The translations under genes were made by a program, and so were the position numbers. DNA of 64,000 bases from WLMZ01 sp963732585 (GTDB lineage: Bacteria > Actinomycetota > Acidimicrobiia > Acidimicrobiales > Ilumatobacteraceae): positions 186,001 through 250,000 of the forward strand of contig CAVSZY010000003.1 in the NCBI GenBank assembly GCA_963732585.1, written 5' to 3'. Positions 27,300-36,964 of this stretch are shown piece after piece (the stretch's first letter is position 1; the number at the start of each line of letters is the position of its first letter). The notes under the pieces were generated by a model. The model was not told the DNA's origin, ran no database searches, and saw only the letters and a list, made by a program, of their open reading frames with translations.

Positions 27300-28466
27300 T
27301 CAGTAACGGAAGATGGCCGCGAGCGGTGAGCCGGGTGCCATCTGATCGGCGGGAGCGATAGTCGACGTGGGAGCGGTGGTCGTTGCGACGGTGGCACCGG
27401 TGCGCCAGGCGTCGCTGACGGCAAGGTTGATCAGATCGACGCGACCTTGGCTCGCGCCGTCGATGCCAGACAGGGCCACGTGGCCGTCGACGAACGTGCC
27501 CCACACCGGCACCGGGTCGGCAACGAGCAGCGTGTCGACTCGCCCTTGTGCCGCGGCCTCGAGGATCGTGGCGAGATCGTTGCTTGCTCGGCCGGTTCCG
27601 TTGAGCGCGGCGAACCGTTGGACAATGCTCTCGATCAGTGGCTGCGGGTCGCGCAGCGCTTGCAGGGAACGAGCTTCGAGCTCGCTGGGAGACAGCCGCG
27701 CGGGGCTTCCTCCCGGAAGTGCAACAGCGTGGGGGTGTCGTGTGACGTGCTGAAAGCGAGCGACCTCGGGCGTCGTACCGACGAGCAATAACGGTTGCGT
27801 TCGACGGGCCCCGAGGAAGTCAAGCACCGTGCGGTCGACGTAGTGATAGAACCGTTCGAGTCGCCGTTTGCGATCCTCTGCTTGGGCGCCGCTGCCGTGT
27901 GAGATCGTGCCCACGCCTCCTTGGCGCAGCGACTGACCGGAGTGCGAGCCGACATGTCGTTCGACGCGATCGAACCACAGCGCATCGTCGACCGAGTGTT
28001 CCAGCTCGGGCACCCGACATTGCTGCAGGGTCGAGTCGGTGATGCGATACAACTGCACATGCTCGGCCCCAACGGTCAAAACAAAGCCGCTGACGTCGTC
28101 GGCGAGGGCTGGGAGCAACGAGCTGACATGAAATCGGTCATCGACCACGCACAACGGACCGGCTGGACAGCTCAGCGGAAGCTCGATCGAGAAACCGGGA
28201 GAGCTGTAGAAACCCGTGGCGCTGCGCCCATTGGATACCAGCGGCCCCTGGAGGGCGGCGATCGGAGCAGCGAGCAGGTTGTCGATCTCCACGCTGTCGT
28301 GCGCTGCCAATTGGGCCTTGGCTCGGTGGGTGAGGTCTTTCAGGGTGGTATGTGCGAGGTAGTCGTCGGGGTGCTGTCGATCAAACGGCACCACGATCGA
28401 CACGCACGGTCCCGTGTCGGCGTTCGCCAGCTCGTTGAACATCTGGCGGGTTACGGAACTCGTCAT
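27300..28466 (-). CDS. baeRF3-domain protein (bacterial archaeo-eukaryotic release factor family 3)
   Basis: A 388-residue protein resembling the eRF1-like baeRF3 family. 'CVSIVVPFDRQHPDDYLAH' opens it, with the central 'FHVSSLLPALADDVSGFVL' and 'AEHVQLYRITDSTL', a Gly-rich loop 'GGVGTISHGSGAQAEDRKRR', and the C-terminal 'LLLVGTTPEVARFQHV' and 'GRVDTLLVADPVPVWG'. Members are thought to act on stalled ribosomes or tRNA, but the bacterial function is not established. Proximity to USP and beta-CASP nuclease genes suggests a dormancy or stress translation module. A dyad at 28532-28544 lies 66 bp upstream. Confidence 0.8.
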   Translation of the reverse strand: MTSSVTRQMFNELANADTGPCVSIVVPFDRQHPDDYLAHTTLKDLTHRAKAQLAAHDSVEIDNLLAAPIAALQGPLVSNGRSATGFYSSPGFSIELPLSCPAGPLCVVDDRFHVSSLLPALADDVSGFVLTVGAEHVQLYRITDSTLQQCRVPELEHSVDDALWFDRVERHVGSHSGQSLRQGGVGTISHGSGAQAEDRKRRLERFYHYVDRTVLDFLGARRTQPLLLVGTTPEVARFQHVTRHPHAVALPGGSPARLSPSELEARSLQALRDPQPLIESIVQRFAALNGTGRASNDLATILEAAAQGRVDTLLVADPVPVWGTFVDGHVALSGIDGASQGRVDLINLAVSDAWRTGATVATTTAPTSTIAPADQMAPGSPLAAIFRY

Positions 28467-28531
28467 TCAGGGACTCCTTGAGAATGTCGCTTCTGCGACG
28501 AATCATCCCCCAACAGCGACCCGAAAGGGAA

Positions 28532-28544
28532 GGGTCAAAGGCCC
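28532..28544. promoter_or_regulatory. Dyad GGGTCAAAGGCCC upstream of the baeRF3 gene
   Basis: AAGGGTC-AAA-GGCCCTT (28530-28546) is a near-perfect inverted repeat 60-80 bp upstream of the baeRF3 start. It shares the GGCCC half with the site at 26490-26502. It could also act as a weak hairpin after the neighbouring operons. Confidence 0.35.
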
Positions 28545-28579
28545 TTTCAGCAGCTGCGCTGCCCGATCAGACGGCGGTT

Positions 28580-30145
28580 CTAAGAGAATCCGCAGAAATC
28601 ATCGGATTCTCCGGCGTACGGAGTAAATCGTCCGATCACCTCACCGGTCGGGGCGCTCAGCGTCAGTTCGTCGGCCCCGGTGAGTTCGACGACGCCGAAA
28701 ATCTCGAGATGGGGCCCGTCCATGACGCCGGTGTCCCGATGATCTACCCACGCCGGAAAGGGGATGGTCACCTGCCAATCGGTGAGCTCCCAGGCCTGTT
28801 CATTGATCGTCAGCATCGTGCGTGAACATCCGGCGAAGACGGTCACCGATCGCTTCTGACCAGCATTGATCGTGCCGTCTGCCGCCGGATAGGGCAGCGA
28901 TGGTGGTGTATCGGCGGCGCGTAGCGGCAGAGGTCCCTGCGCGATGTCGGTTTCGAAGCGATGGGGCACCCCGCCGGCAGCGGCCTGGGTGATGACGGTG
29001 AGCACCGTGCGGTCGGTCACCCAATATCCGATGACGGGCTCATCGGTTGGCAGTTGCACCTCGCTGAACTCTCGTCCATCGGAACTCGTCGCCAGGGAGG
29101 TGGTTGGGACGCGGCACGTCGAGGGATCGGCGAAACAAAAGGCCTGGTCGTTGTTTCTGAATCCGGAACGCATCGCCACGAACGAGTCGGCGATGATCGC
29201 CAACGAAGTCGGCCGGTGAGTGCCGAGCGATGGCGGCCACATGATCACGCCCTTCCCTTTGGGATCTTGCCAACCCCAAAGGTATTCACCTAAGCACCCG
29301 TCGGTCAGCGACATCTCGCCGAGCGATATGACCGGTTGGGCGCATGCAGCCTCGTGGCCGAAGAGTTGGCGCTGCCAGACGCCGTTGGCCAGTCGCCACA
29401 CGGCAGGTTTGCCAGGGAAATCGTCTCGGTCAATGTCCGTGCCAAGGGCAACGAGTTCGCCATCAACAAGCCGGAGCTCCTTGAAGTAGGCGGACTGCGA
29501 AGGCGGATCAAGGACCGTCTCGATGCCGACCAAGTCGTCGCCAGGGGTGAAGCGCCAGGTGGCCGAGCTCTGCGGGCCGAGAGAGCCTGCGATGGCGAAG
29601 GTTCCGTCGTCCATCGCAATGATCGTTCGAAAGCCGGAGGCGCGTTCCTCATAACGCAGCGCCCAGCTCGCGCCGCCGTCGCCCGACCAAAAAAGGGCAC
29701 CGACCTCTGTGAACGTGTCCGGCGAACCACCCGCGCGGATGAGTTGTGCTGTGGCGATGACGACGATGTCGTTGTCGAGTCGTCTCATGCCTGTGGGATC
29801 GACCGACTGCAGCACGACGTCACCGGCGGTGGTGGGCAGGGGAGTGGATTGCCAAAAACGTGTGTCCGCGCTGGACCACAGCTGGGTGGAGGCCGCATCG
29901 CCATTGCGCTTTGCCTGCGACTGGACTGCCCAGAACTGGGTGTCGCCGGTTGACATCAGCCGAACGCTCAGCGGATCGAAGGGCAGATCGAGGGGGACAG
30001 ATCGAAACGCGGCACTGCCGGTCGCCTCGACGCTGTCGACGCTGGTGGTCTTTGCTCGCTCGTCCTGTTTGGTGCAACCGGCCGCGACGATCGAGGCGAC
30101 AAGAAAATAGGCGCCCATCCGTCGCTGCCGCCCACTCAGTTTCAC
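28580..30145 (-). CDS. Lipoprotein with predicted beta-propeller-like exported domain
   Basis: A 521-residue protein starting at GTG 30145: basic n-region 'VKLSGRQRR', hydrophobic 'MGAYFLVASIVAAGC' with the lipobox Cys, then a long exported region. Repeated patterns such as 'FWSGDGGASWALRYEER', 'FRTIIAMDDGTFAIAGS', 'LRLVDGELVALGTD' and 'SLAIIADSFVAM' suggest propeller blades of the sialidase/BNR type. I recognise no enzyme signature. It follows the sigma factor/membrane protein pair by 50 bp on the same strand and may belong to that regulon. Confidence 0.7.
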   Translation of the reverse strand: MKLSGRQRRMGAYFLVASIVAAGCTKQDERAKTTSVDSVEATGSAAFRSVPLDLPFDPLSVRLMSTGDTQFWAVQSQAKRNGDAASTQLWSSADTRFWQSTPLPTTAGDVVLQSVDPTGMRRLDNDIVVIATAQLIRAGGSPDTFTEVGALFWSGDGGASWALRYEERASGFRTIIAMDDGTFAIAGSLGPQSSATWRFTPGDDLVGIETVLDPPSQSAYFKELRLVDGELVALGTDIDRDDFPGKPAVWRLANGVWQRQLFGHEAACAQPVISLGEMSLTDGCLGEYLWGWQDPKGKGVIMWPPSLGTHRPTSLAIIADSFVAMRSGFRNNDQAFCFADPSTCRVPTTSLATSSDGREFSEVQLPTDEPVIGYWVTDRTVLTVITQAAAGGVPHRFETDIAQGPLPLRAADTPPSLPYPAADGTINAGQKRSVTVFAGCSRTMLTINEQAWELTDWQVTIPFPAWVDHRDTGVMDGPHLEIFGVVELTGADELTLSAPTGEVIGRFTPYAGESDDFCGFS

Positions 30146-30194
30146 GCACGTTGGACGTTCCCCGACTTCGCGTTGGTTCCGCACAGATCCGCGA

Positions 30195-32306
30195 TTAGTC
30201 GCCAGAGATTGCGACGGTGAACCTGCCGCACCCTTCGTCCAATGCATTCCCGCTGAAACAGATGTCGTATTCCCCTGCGGCGAGATCGCTCGGGACGACA
30301 AACGTTGCGGGTTCCTCCGAGGGGGCGGTTCCGCATGGGGTGTCGGTCGATTCCGTTATCGGGGTCAGGTCTCCTTGCTGGGTGAGCTGGAAGACGGTCT
30401 GCGGATCGTGGAGTCCAAAGAGAGTGGCCCATACGTTGCAACTCTGGGACACAGGCACGGAGGGCGTAAGGGTGACAGAGCCTCCGGGAGCGACAGCCGC
30501 TGGGTCGACCATCACGGTGCCGTAGGGCGCTGAGGCCGCGAGGTTGCGTACCCGGTCCCGCAGTTCGCTGATCGACAATGAGACGGCGTCGTTGGGTAGC
30601 GCAGCGATGACCGGAACCGCTGCCGTGCTGCTGCCAGCGCAGCCGACGACGAGGCCCTGGACGTCGGCTTGGTAGCTTCCAACGGCGTCGGCGGAGTAAT
30701 GGAGGAAGGCAACGAACTCGAGGCCTTCGATGCTCACGGGATCGACAAGGGGGTCCGGCCCCTGACCGAGGGCCCAATACGAGCTCCAGGAGAACTGGGG
30801 CACAGGTGGCATCGGCTCGGAGATTGGAGAGAGCACCTGTGCGTCGACCACGGTCGGCACGGTAAAACCGCCGCTCATTGGCTCTTCGGCTTGCGGCCCT
30901 CGCACAATTGACTGCAGGGTGCCTGTCACCACAACGTCGGTGCGGTCGATCAGTGCCGACAGATTCTTGGCCGCGTCGTAGTCGTAGGTCGGCAAACCCG
31001 ACGTGAGTGAGGCCACGGTCTCGTTGAGCTGCGATTCACATTGCCCCTTCACCGATGCGGATGCTGTAACAGCGGGGACCTCGACCGTGCCGAGATGGCC
31101 AAGCCAATCGTTGCGCGGTGCACCCACCGCCTCGAAGGAGTTCGCTTCGATCTTCACCATCAGCTCCGATCCACCCACGAGGAACGCACCAATACCTTGA
31201 TCGATCGTTTCCGGTGGAGCGACGACCTTGGACACAAGCTCCGGCGGCACCCACCCAAACAACACCGTCTTGCCGTCGCCGAGGGTGACGGAGTCGATAA
31301 TGACCTCGGGCCAGCCGTACAGCAGTCCTGCGTACATGCATTGTCGCGGTGCGGTGTCGAGGCAGACGGCCATCACTTGATCGCCGAACCCCAAGGCGCG
31401 AGCGGTAAGACCGGTGCCAAGATCGGCGCTCGCCAGTGCCGGCAACAAGGTGGCAGCTCGCTGGCCATCGGCGATCGCTTGCGCCAAGGTTGCCCCATCG
31501 ACATGTCGCACAGCCTCCATGAGTGCATCGAGATCGGTGCGATCACCGCCCACCGTCAACTCGAACTTGTGAGCGTCTTGCACCCACAGCGCCGTGGTCA
31601 GCGACTGATCGAAGGCTCGTGGATTTCTCGCCCGAGACGAATCATCGGAATCGATGACGATCCGTTCCAGCCCGCCGACGACCCTGATCGTCGAGCCCCC
31701 GGCGTCGGTCTTTGGGCCCGCGGAGATCCATGTGCCGATCGGAGCGGCTTCGAACGGGGTCTCGCTGAGGCGCAATTCCGCTCGCGCCGTTCCGGCATCG
31801 TTACCGAGCAAGACCATGTACTCGCGAAACATGCCGTCGCTGATCGGCGGCTCGGCGTCGAGCGGCTGACCCGACTCTTCCCAGTCCATCTCGAACTCTC
31901 CGCTGCGCAACACCCCCCAGACATGCCAACCAGCAGGCATTGGATCGGGGAGATAGAGGATCGAGCCGTCGGGAATATCGGCAGCCGGGAGCGCGACGGG
32001 GACGCCGGGCTCGGGTGGCGCAACGGTGGTGGACGCAGAGGTGATGGTCGAGCGGTAGGGCTCGTCGGATCGAAGGACAACAGTGGTGACTGCGGCGGCG
32101 ACAACGCATGCGGCGGCTGCAAACAGCATCGGCCGTCGACGCCCGCGAGGGGCCGACTGAACAGCCGACAAGGCGACGACATTGGCCTCGCTCGGGCGCA
32201 AGGCGCCGTGTGTCGAATCTGGGACGACGGAAGCCAGCTGCTCAAGGGCGTGCTGCAACCGGGTCTCGACGTCGCTGCGTTCATTGGAGTTTCTGTGCTC
32301 GTTCAT
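30195..32306 (-). CDS. Membrane-anchored protein coupled to the ECF sigma factor (anti-sigma-like)
   Basis: A 703-residue protein: ~60 cytoplasmic residues ('RLQHALEQLASVVPDS'), one membrane segment ('MLFAAAACVVAAAVTTVVL'), and a ~610-residue exported part with several Cys. ATG 32306 overlaps the sigma factor stop (ATGA). That coupling and the topology are typical of anti-sigma or sigma-regulating partners of SigE-type ECF factors in actinobacteria. No zinc anti-sigma motif is present in the cytoplasmic segment. The C-terminal end ('PAAVAPGGSVTLTPSVPVSQ', 'AAGEYDICFSG') resembles an Ig-like domain. Confidence 0.7.
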   Translation of the reverse strand: MNEHRNSNERSDVETRLQHALEQLASVVPDSTHGALRPSEANVVALSAVQSAPRGRRRPMLFAAAACVVAAAVTTVVLRSDEPYRSTITSASTTVAPPEPGVPVALPAADIPDGSILYLPDPMPAGWHVWGVLRSGEFEMDWEESGQPLDAEPPISDGMFREYMVLLGNDAGTARAELRLSETPFEAAPIGTWISAGPKTDAGGSTIRVVGGLERIVIDSDDSSRARNPRAFDQSLTTALWVQDAHKFELTVGGDRTDLDALMEAVRHVDGATLAQAIADGQRAATLLPALASADLGTGLTARALGFGDQVMAVCLDTAPRQCMYAGLLYGWPEVIIDSVTLGDGKTVLFGWVPPELVSKVVAPPETIDQGIGAFLVGGSELMVKIEANSFEAVGAPRNDWLGHLGTVEVPAVTASASVKGQCESQLNETVASLTSGLPTYDYDAAKNLSALIDRTDVVVTGTLQSIVRGPQAEEPMSGGFTVPTVVDAQVLSPISEPMPPVPQFSWSSYWALGQGPDPLVDPVSIEGLEFVAFLHYSADAVGSYQADVQGLVVGCAGSSTAAVPVIAALPNDAVSLSISELRDRVRNLAASAPYGTVMVDPAAVAPGGSVTLTPSVPVSQSCNVWATLFGLHDPQTVFQLTQQGDLTPITESTDTPCGTAPSEEPATFVVPSDLAAGEYDICFSGNALDEGCGRFTVAISGD

Positions 32307-32788
32307 CGTGTCAAGTCTTTTCGCAGGTCGGCCAGCGATCGCGCCGTCATCGACTTCACCGTGCCGGGTCGGCAACCGAGCGCCGTGGCGATCTCCGCTT
32401 CGCTCCATCCCAGCCAATAGCGCAACACCAGCGCTGCCCGTCGGCGGGCGTCGAGGCCATCGAGCAGGTCGAGAACCTCGACCTCGCTCGTGATCGCGTT
32501 GTCACTGGATGGTTGCGCCGCCAGGCGAACAAGCCGAGCACTTTCTCGGCTGACGCTGCGATAGCGATTGTGGCAGCCATTGATCACGCTACGGCGCAGG
32601 TATGCGCCGGGCTGTTCGACCGTGGCTGCATGACGAAACCAACTCATGAACACCTCCTGGACGACGTCCTCCGCTGCGGCCAGGTTGCCGAGCAAGAGCA
32701 CTGCGAGTCGGGTGAGCCCAACGACCTCGGCGCGGTAGACGACGCCAAAGGCCTCGTCTGATAGTGCCGGAGCCGCGAGATCACCCAT
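32303..32788 (-). CDS. ECF RNA polymerase sigma factor, SigE family
   Basis: A 161-residue sigma factor with region 2 ('AAEDVVQEVFMSWFRH', 'PGAYLRRSVINGCHNRYR') and region 4 ('LDARRRAALVLRYWLGWSEA', 'ALGCRPGTVKSMTARSLADL'), the pattern of the actinobacterial SigE group (SigE70). ATG 32788 gives the normal family length; an in-frame ATG at 32914 would add 42 residues without family similarity. The stop overlaps the membrane protein gene, its probable regulator. Confidence 0.9.
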   Translation of the reverse strand: MGDLAAPALSDEAFGVVYRAEVVGLTRLAVLLLGNLAAAEDVVQEVFMSWFRHAATVEQPGAYLRRSVINGCHNRYRSVSRESARLVRLAAQPSSDNAITSEVEVLDLLDGLDARRRAALVLRYWLGWSEAEIATALGCRPGTVKSMTARSLADLRKDLTR

Positions 32789-33016
32789 TACAACAACGAC
32801 CCCACACGTCCAGGCTTGGTTCCCCTGTTCCACATATTCCGTTGACGGTACGGCACAGAGATCGCGAGCCTCAGTCGGTTCCGCATCGAAGTTTCTTGAC
32901 ACTTCGTCAGACATTTGTTGTAAACGTCAACTAAATCGTGAAATCTCAAGTTCCCGTCAACTACAGTCCAGCGGCAGCGTGACAATTGTTACGCTCCGCA
33001 AACCCGAGGAGAGCAA

Positions 33017-33043
33017 ATGAACCGTCCGTCGAAACTCCGCTAG
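33017..33043 (+). CDS. Possible eight-residue leader peptide
   Basis: GAGGAGAG lies five bases before ATG 33017, and the frame reads MNRPSKLR then TAG. An intrinsic terminator begins 55 bases downstream, so the whole looks like a short leader transcript or a small RNA carrying a decoy frame. No gene follows on the plus strand. Confidence 0.3.
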   Translation: MNRPSKLR

Positions 33044-33097
33044 TCATTTGCTGTAGCTCGCGCCGGTGGGAGGCGGAAGTGGGTGCAGCAAGTCTTG

Positions 33098-33147
33098 AAA
33101 CGCCGTCGTTGGCCGTGGCAACACGACCCCGACGGCGTTTCTGTTTT
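33098..33147 (+). terminator. Intrinsic terminator, plus-oriented
   Basis: AAACGCCGTCG (33098-33108) pairs with CGACGGCGTTT (33130-33140), followed by CTGTTTTT. The U-tract is only on the plus strand, though the stem could also stop the convergent polymerase-gene transcript. Confidence 0.75.
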
Positions 33148-33168
33148 TCGATTTGAGCGCGCACCTGG

Positions 33169-34905
33169 TTAGCCCTTGGCCTCGTTCCACCGTTCAACGA
33201 CGCCAATATCGGCCACGAAACGCACGGCAGTCCCCGGTGCCCACAATGCAGCTGCTCGATCAAGGCAGCGATCGAGCATCGCCGCGCATTGCTCAGCACG
33301 GTCTTGTCCGATGCGAACAAGCAACTCGTCGTGCAGGCAGAGCACGATCTCGCCGTCCAGGCTGCCAAGCTCGCCGCGCACCAGCACCGCCCACACCTTG
33401 AACAGTTCGGCTGCGGCGCCTTGCACCATGGCGTTGCGCGCGTAGCGTCCTCGCGCCGCAGAGTTAGCACGGATCTGCTCTTCGGTTGCCTCGCCCCGGT
33501 CCGCCCACATGCGAATCAAACGACCGCCATAGGTGGTCACATCGCGCCCGGCGCGGCCGTTGCGATCGGCGTTCTGCAAGTAATCCATGGCCACTGGATA
33601 ACTCGATTCCATGCCGCGCAATGCCTGGCCGGCGACCCCGCTTGTCTGCCCATACATCGCCGCCAATACCGCCACCTTGGCGATATCGCGTTCCACGCCG
33701 AGCCGTTTGGCGACAGGCAGATAGAGGTCGTCGCTCTGGCTCGCCTGGGCGAGCGCCCGATCGCCTGACACCGCAGCCAAGACGCGAGGTTCAATCTGGC
33801 CGAGGTCGGCGCGAACAAATCGAAAGCCATCCCCGGCACTGACGATCGAGCGCATGACGACCGGCAGGTTGTGCAGGCCAGCTTGCGCCGTCATCCGCCC
33901 CGCAGCTCCATCGCTAGCGCTCCACGCGCCACGCAGCCGATCGTCTTCGCCGACGTTGGCATCGAGCCAGTCATAGCCGTAGGTCGTGGCGATGCGCTCG
34001 GCCTTGCGCCAGCGCAACAGTTCATCGACGACCGGATTCGTCGTTGCCAGTTCCCGTAGGCGCGAAGCCCGAGTGTCGACCACATCGATGCCGAGGCGGC
34101 GTAGCCACTCCTTGACCTGGTTCGGGTTGCGCAGGTCGACGGCGTCGCTTCCCGGCGCCATGGCCAACACGACCTGGTCTCGGGCCCGCCGGATGACCTC
34201 TGCCTCTCGTTCGTTGGTCGGACGCGGTCCGGCGTTGGCCTGGATCAGCCGAACGGCCAGGGTTCGATCGATCGGCAGCCCGTGATGGGCGAGTTCAGCA
34301 CAGAGCAGCTCGGCCGTCGATTCGGACCGAGCGGTCAGGATGGCCATCGCCGGTAGCGACCGGGCCTCCAGCCGCTCATGCTGGGCCTCAGCGAGTCTGA
34401 GCATCAGGGCGATCCATTGCGCGCAGCTGACATCGGCGCTGGCCCAGGCCCCCGCAGCCCAATCCGTATTGAGGTGACCATCGGCTCGGATCGGCGAGCG
34501 AGGATCATCGCCGCCACCTCCGCCGAGATCGAGTTGGCCGGCCACGGGTAACGTCGTCGCCGACAGCTCGTCGAGCGCGGCGACGATTCGCCCCGGGTCA
34601 GCTCGCCATGAGCCGAACAACAACCGGTGCACCACGACGAGGTCCCAACATGTGGCCAGATGAACGTGATGGCGGACGAGCCGGGCTGCGCTAGCGATCG
34701 ACCACCACAGCCAGCGGGGTCGGGCGAGCGTCTCGATCGCAGCGAGTACGGCATACGGGTCTGCGGCCTTGTCGGTTGTCAGCCGAACGCTGCCGTGGGA
34801 CGTGCCGAGAGCCAACGTCAAGTCTTCGCCGAGCTCGGCGAAGTCGAAGGCCAGCAAGGTGCCGCGCTCGATCCTCAACGATTCGACGATTTGTTCCGCG
34901 TTCAC
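33169..34905 (-). CDS. Family-A DNA polymerase-like protein (actinobacterial bifunctional 3'-5' exonuclease/DNA polymerase)
   Basis: A 578-residue protein. The C-terminal half has the family-A polymerase motifs: motif A 'FVRADLGQIEPRVLAAVSGD', motif B 'RDIAKVAVLAAMYGQTSGVA' and motif C 'LCLHDELLV'. The N-terminal ~200 residues replace the exonuclease domain and keep only weak similarity. It is much shorter than PolA and lacks the 5' nuclease, as is usual for this actinobacterial paralogue. A role in repair or lesion bypass is inferred. The gene stands alone, 18 bp downstream of the GGDEF-EAL gene end (reading from its far side). Confidence 0.88.
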   Translation of the reverse strand: MNAEQIVESLRIERGTLLAFDFAELGEDLTLALGTSHGSVRLTTDKAADPYAVLAAIETLARPRWLWWSIASAARLVRHHVHLATCWDLVVVHRLLFGSWRADPGRIVAALDELSATTLPVAGQLDLGGGGGDDPRSPIRADGHLNTDWAAGAWASADVSCAQWIALMLRLAEAQHERLEARSLPAMAILTARSESTAELLCAELAHHGLPIDRTLAVRLIQANAGPRPTNEREAEVIRRARDQVVLAMAPGSDAVDLRNPNQVKEWLRRLGIDVVDTRASRLRELATTNPVVDELLRWRKAERIATTYGYDWLDANVGEDDRLRGAWSASDGAAGRMTAQAGLHNLPVVMRSIVSAGDGFRFVRADLGQIEPRVLAAVSGDRALAQASQSDDLYLPVAKRLGVERDIAKVAVLAAMYGQTSGVAGQALRGMESSYPVAMDYLQNADRNGRAGRDVTTYGGRLIRMWADRGEATEEQIRANSAARGRYARNAMVQGAAAELFKVWAVLVRGELGSLDGEIVLCLHDELLVRIGQDRAEQCAAMLDRCLDRAAALWAPGTAVRFVADIGVVERWNEAKG

Positions 34906-34923
34906 GCGGTCAATTGTGGCCGC

Positions 34924-36953
34924 TTAGGAGGGCGAAGGACGTCCAAGCAGGCGTTGAGTTTGGCGTTGCGCCGTCGGTGCCTGGTTGACACACCACACCT
35001 GCTGCGAGGCAAGCCACTCTGTGATCTCGGTTGCGCTCGCCGGGCGGCGGAAGAAGTAACCCTGGCCAACGTCGCAACCCATGGCCACGAGCATGTGCCA
35101 CACTTCGGGGGTCTCGACGCCTTCGGCGATGACGTGTACGCCGAGGCGATGTGCCATGTCGATCGTCGACGAGGTGATCATCTCGTTCGCCGATCCCGTC
35201 GTCATCGCGGTGATGAACGCCTTGTCGATCTTCAGCTCGTCGAGCGGCAGGGAACGCAACATAGCCAGCGACGAGTAGCCGGTGCCGTAGTCATCGAGAG
35301 CGACACGGACGCCAGTGCCGGAAAGCTCGTTGAGGATCGCCAGGGAACGTTCCTGGTCGAGCATGATCGTCCCCTCGGTGATCTCCAAGACCAACGAGTC
35401 GGGATCGAGGTCGTAACGGTCGAGCAGGCGACTGACCCGCCCGGCCAGATCGAGATCGTGGAGGTTGCGCGGCGACAGGTTGACAGCAACGTACAGGCGG
35501 TAACCCATGCGGTGCCACTGGGCGCAGGTAGCAATGGCCTGTTCAAGCACGAACCATGACAACTCGCGAACCAGCCCGCTCTGCTCGGCGATCGGAATGA
35601 ACTTGTCCGGACTGAGCCAGCCCAGTTGCGGATGTTGCCAGCGAACAAGCGCTTCACAGCCGATGACCGAACCGGTGTGCGAGACCATTGGCTGATAGTG
35701 CACCTCGAGGCTGCGCTCGTCGATGGCCTTGCGCAGGTCGGCCAGCAGACCGAGCCGAACCGGGTCGCTGCGCTCGAGATCATCGGCATACATCGCGCTT
35801 CGTTCACCGCGACGGCGAGCGGCGCGCAGAGCGATTTCGGAGCGCCGGATCATCGCGTCTGAATCGCCATCGATCTCAGCGACGCCGACCGTGGCCTGAA
35901 TCTCCAACGAGATCTCGCCGATCTCGAATGGTTTGACGAACAGATCGTGAATCGCTGCGGCGAGGAGCAGCGGATCGGTCGAGGTGTGTACGAGCACAAA
36001 GTCATCGCCGTCGATGCGGGCGACGAACGCATCCGCCCCACTGCAAATCTCGGCGGCTGCGAGGCGATCGGCGATCCGCTTCAATAGGGCGTCGCCGGTG
36101 GGAATGCCAAGTTGGTCGTTGACGTCGCGAAAGCGGTCGATATCGACCAGTACAACGAGGCCTTGGCGGACTCCAGCAGCGTGAACCTGGGCAATGCGTT
36201 CACGCAAGGCAGCGCGGTTGGCGAGACCGGTGAGCGCATCGTGCATCTCGGCATGGTGTTGTTGATCCTGGATTTCCAGGTTGCGTCGGGCTAGGGCCAG
36301 CGGCGCGAAGAGGACCGGGATGAGCGACGGTGCGGCGGCGGCGACCAGCGTAATAATCGGCGCAGCGGCGATCATCAACAAGTTTCCTGCCCACTGCGAT
36401 AGCAGCGTGTCGGCGATGACGTCCATGGCCCTGCCGCTCTTCGAAATTGCTACGAAGGTGCCGAGGATCAATGAGTTGCCGATGATGAAAACGGCACCGG
36501 CGATGAGACATGAACCGACATCGCGCAGGCTCAGTGACCCGTCAGAGCCGACGGTCGATGATCCGGCGAGAAGCGCGAGCACGAGCGATGCGGCAGCCGT
36601 CGGAATGACGTACATCGCAGCATTGACCATCGTCTTCCAGAAAGGTTTACGTTCGATGGCATCGCACAGGAACACAGCCAAAAAGAAGGCGGCCATCCCG
36701 GCGAACGCGCCGTGGCCAAAGGTGATCGCCAGTCCGAAGGCCGTCGACACCGTGGTATCGACGCTCTTTCCCGTGCGATTGCTCAGTCGCACGGGTCGAA
36801 TCTCGGTCAAGCAGGTCGAGCGCGGCGAGGGCGACGAACGACCATGTCTGCACGCGCGCTGCCACCGTCGATCGCTGCGAGCACAGCGACTTCGACGGCG
36901 ATTATCGCCAGGGCAACAGACATTGCCCGGCCAGCACGATTCAGACCGTTCAC
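34924..36953 (-). CDS. Membrane GGDEF-EAL protein (c-di-GMP), N-terminus frameshifted
   Basis: From ~36810 to 34924 the frame is open for 628 codons: several membrane helices, a GGDEF domain and an EAL domain. The GGDEF signature is 'RIDGDDFVLV' (DGDDF), so cyclase activity is doubtful. The EAL domain is intact: 'GCEALVRWQHP', 'VNLSPRNL', 'LEITEGTIM', 'DDYGTGYSSL', 'LKIDKAFI' and 'IAEGVET'. It should therefore be a phosphodiesterase. The open frame has no good start, only TTG 36810. Membrane sequence continues upstream in two other frames ('ARVQTWSFVALAALDLLD' and 'MSVALAIIAVEVAVLAAIDG') to GTG 36953, so two single-base shifts (near 36858 and 36812) probably separate the real N-terminus. Confidence 0.82.
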
Positions 36954-36964
36954 TGAACTACGGC

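Larger units (their letters stand above)
32789..33168. other. 380-bp intergenic region with a mini-ORF and a hairpin
   Basis: Upstream of the sigma factor on the minus strand. It also contains a plus-strand eight-codon frame (33017-33043) with a strong ribosome site and a plus-oriented terminator (33098-33147), both listed separately. Otherwise nothing coding is seen. Confidence 0.5.

Noticed and set aside
31041..32420. A 459-codon plus-strand frame opposite the sigma-partner membrane protein
   Set aside because: Antisense to a gene coupled to a sigma factor; composition (His/Arg-rich) is typical of a shadow frame.
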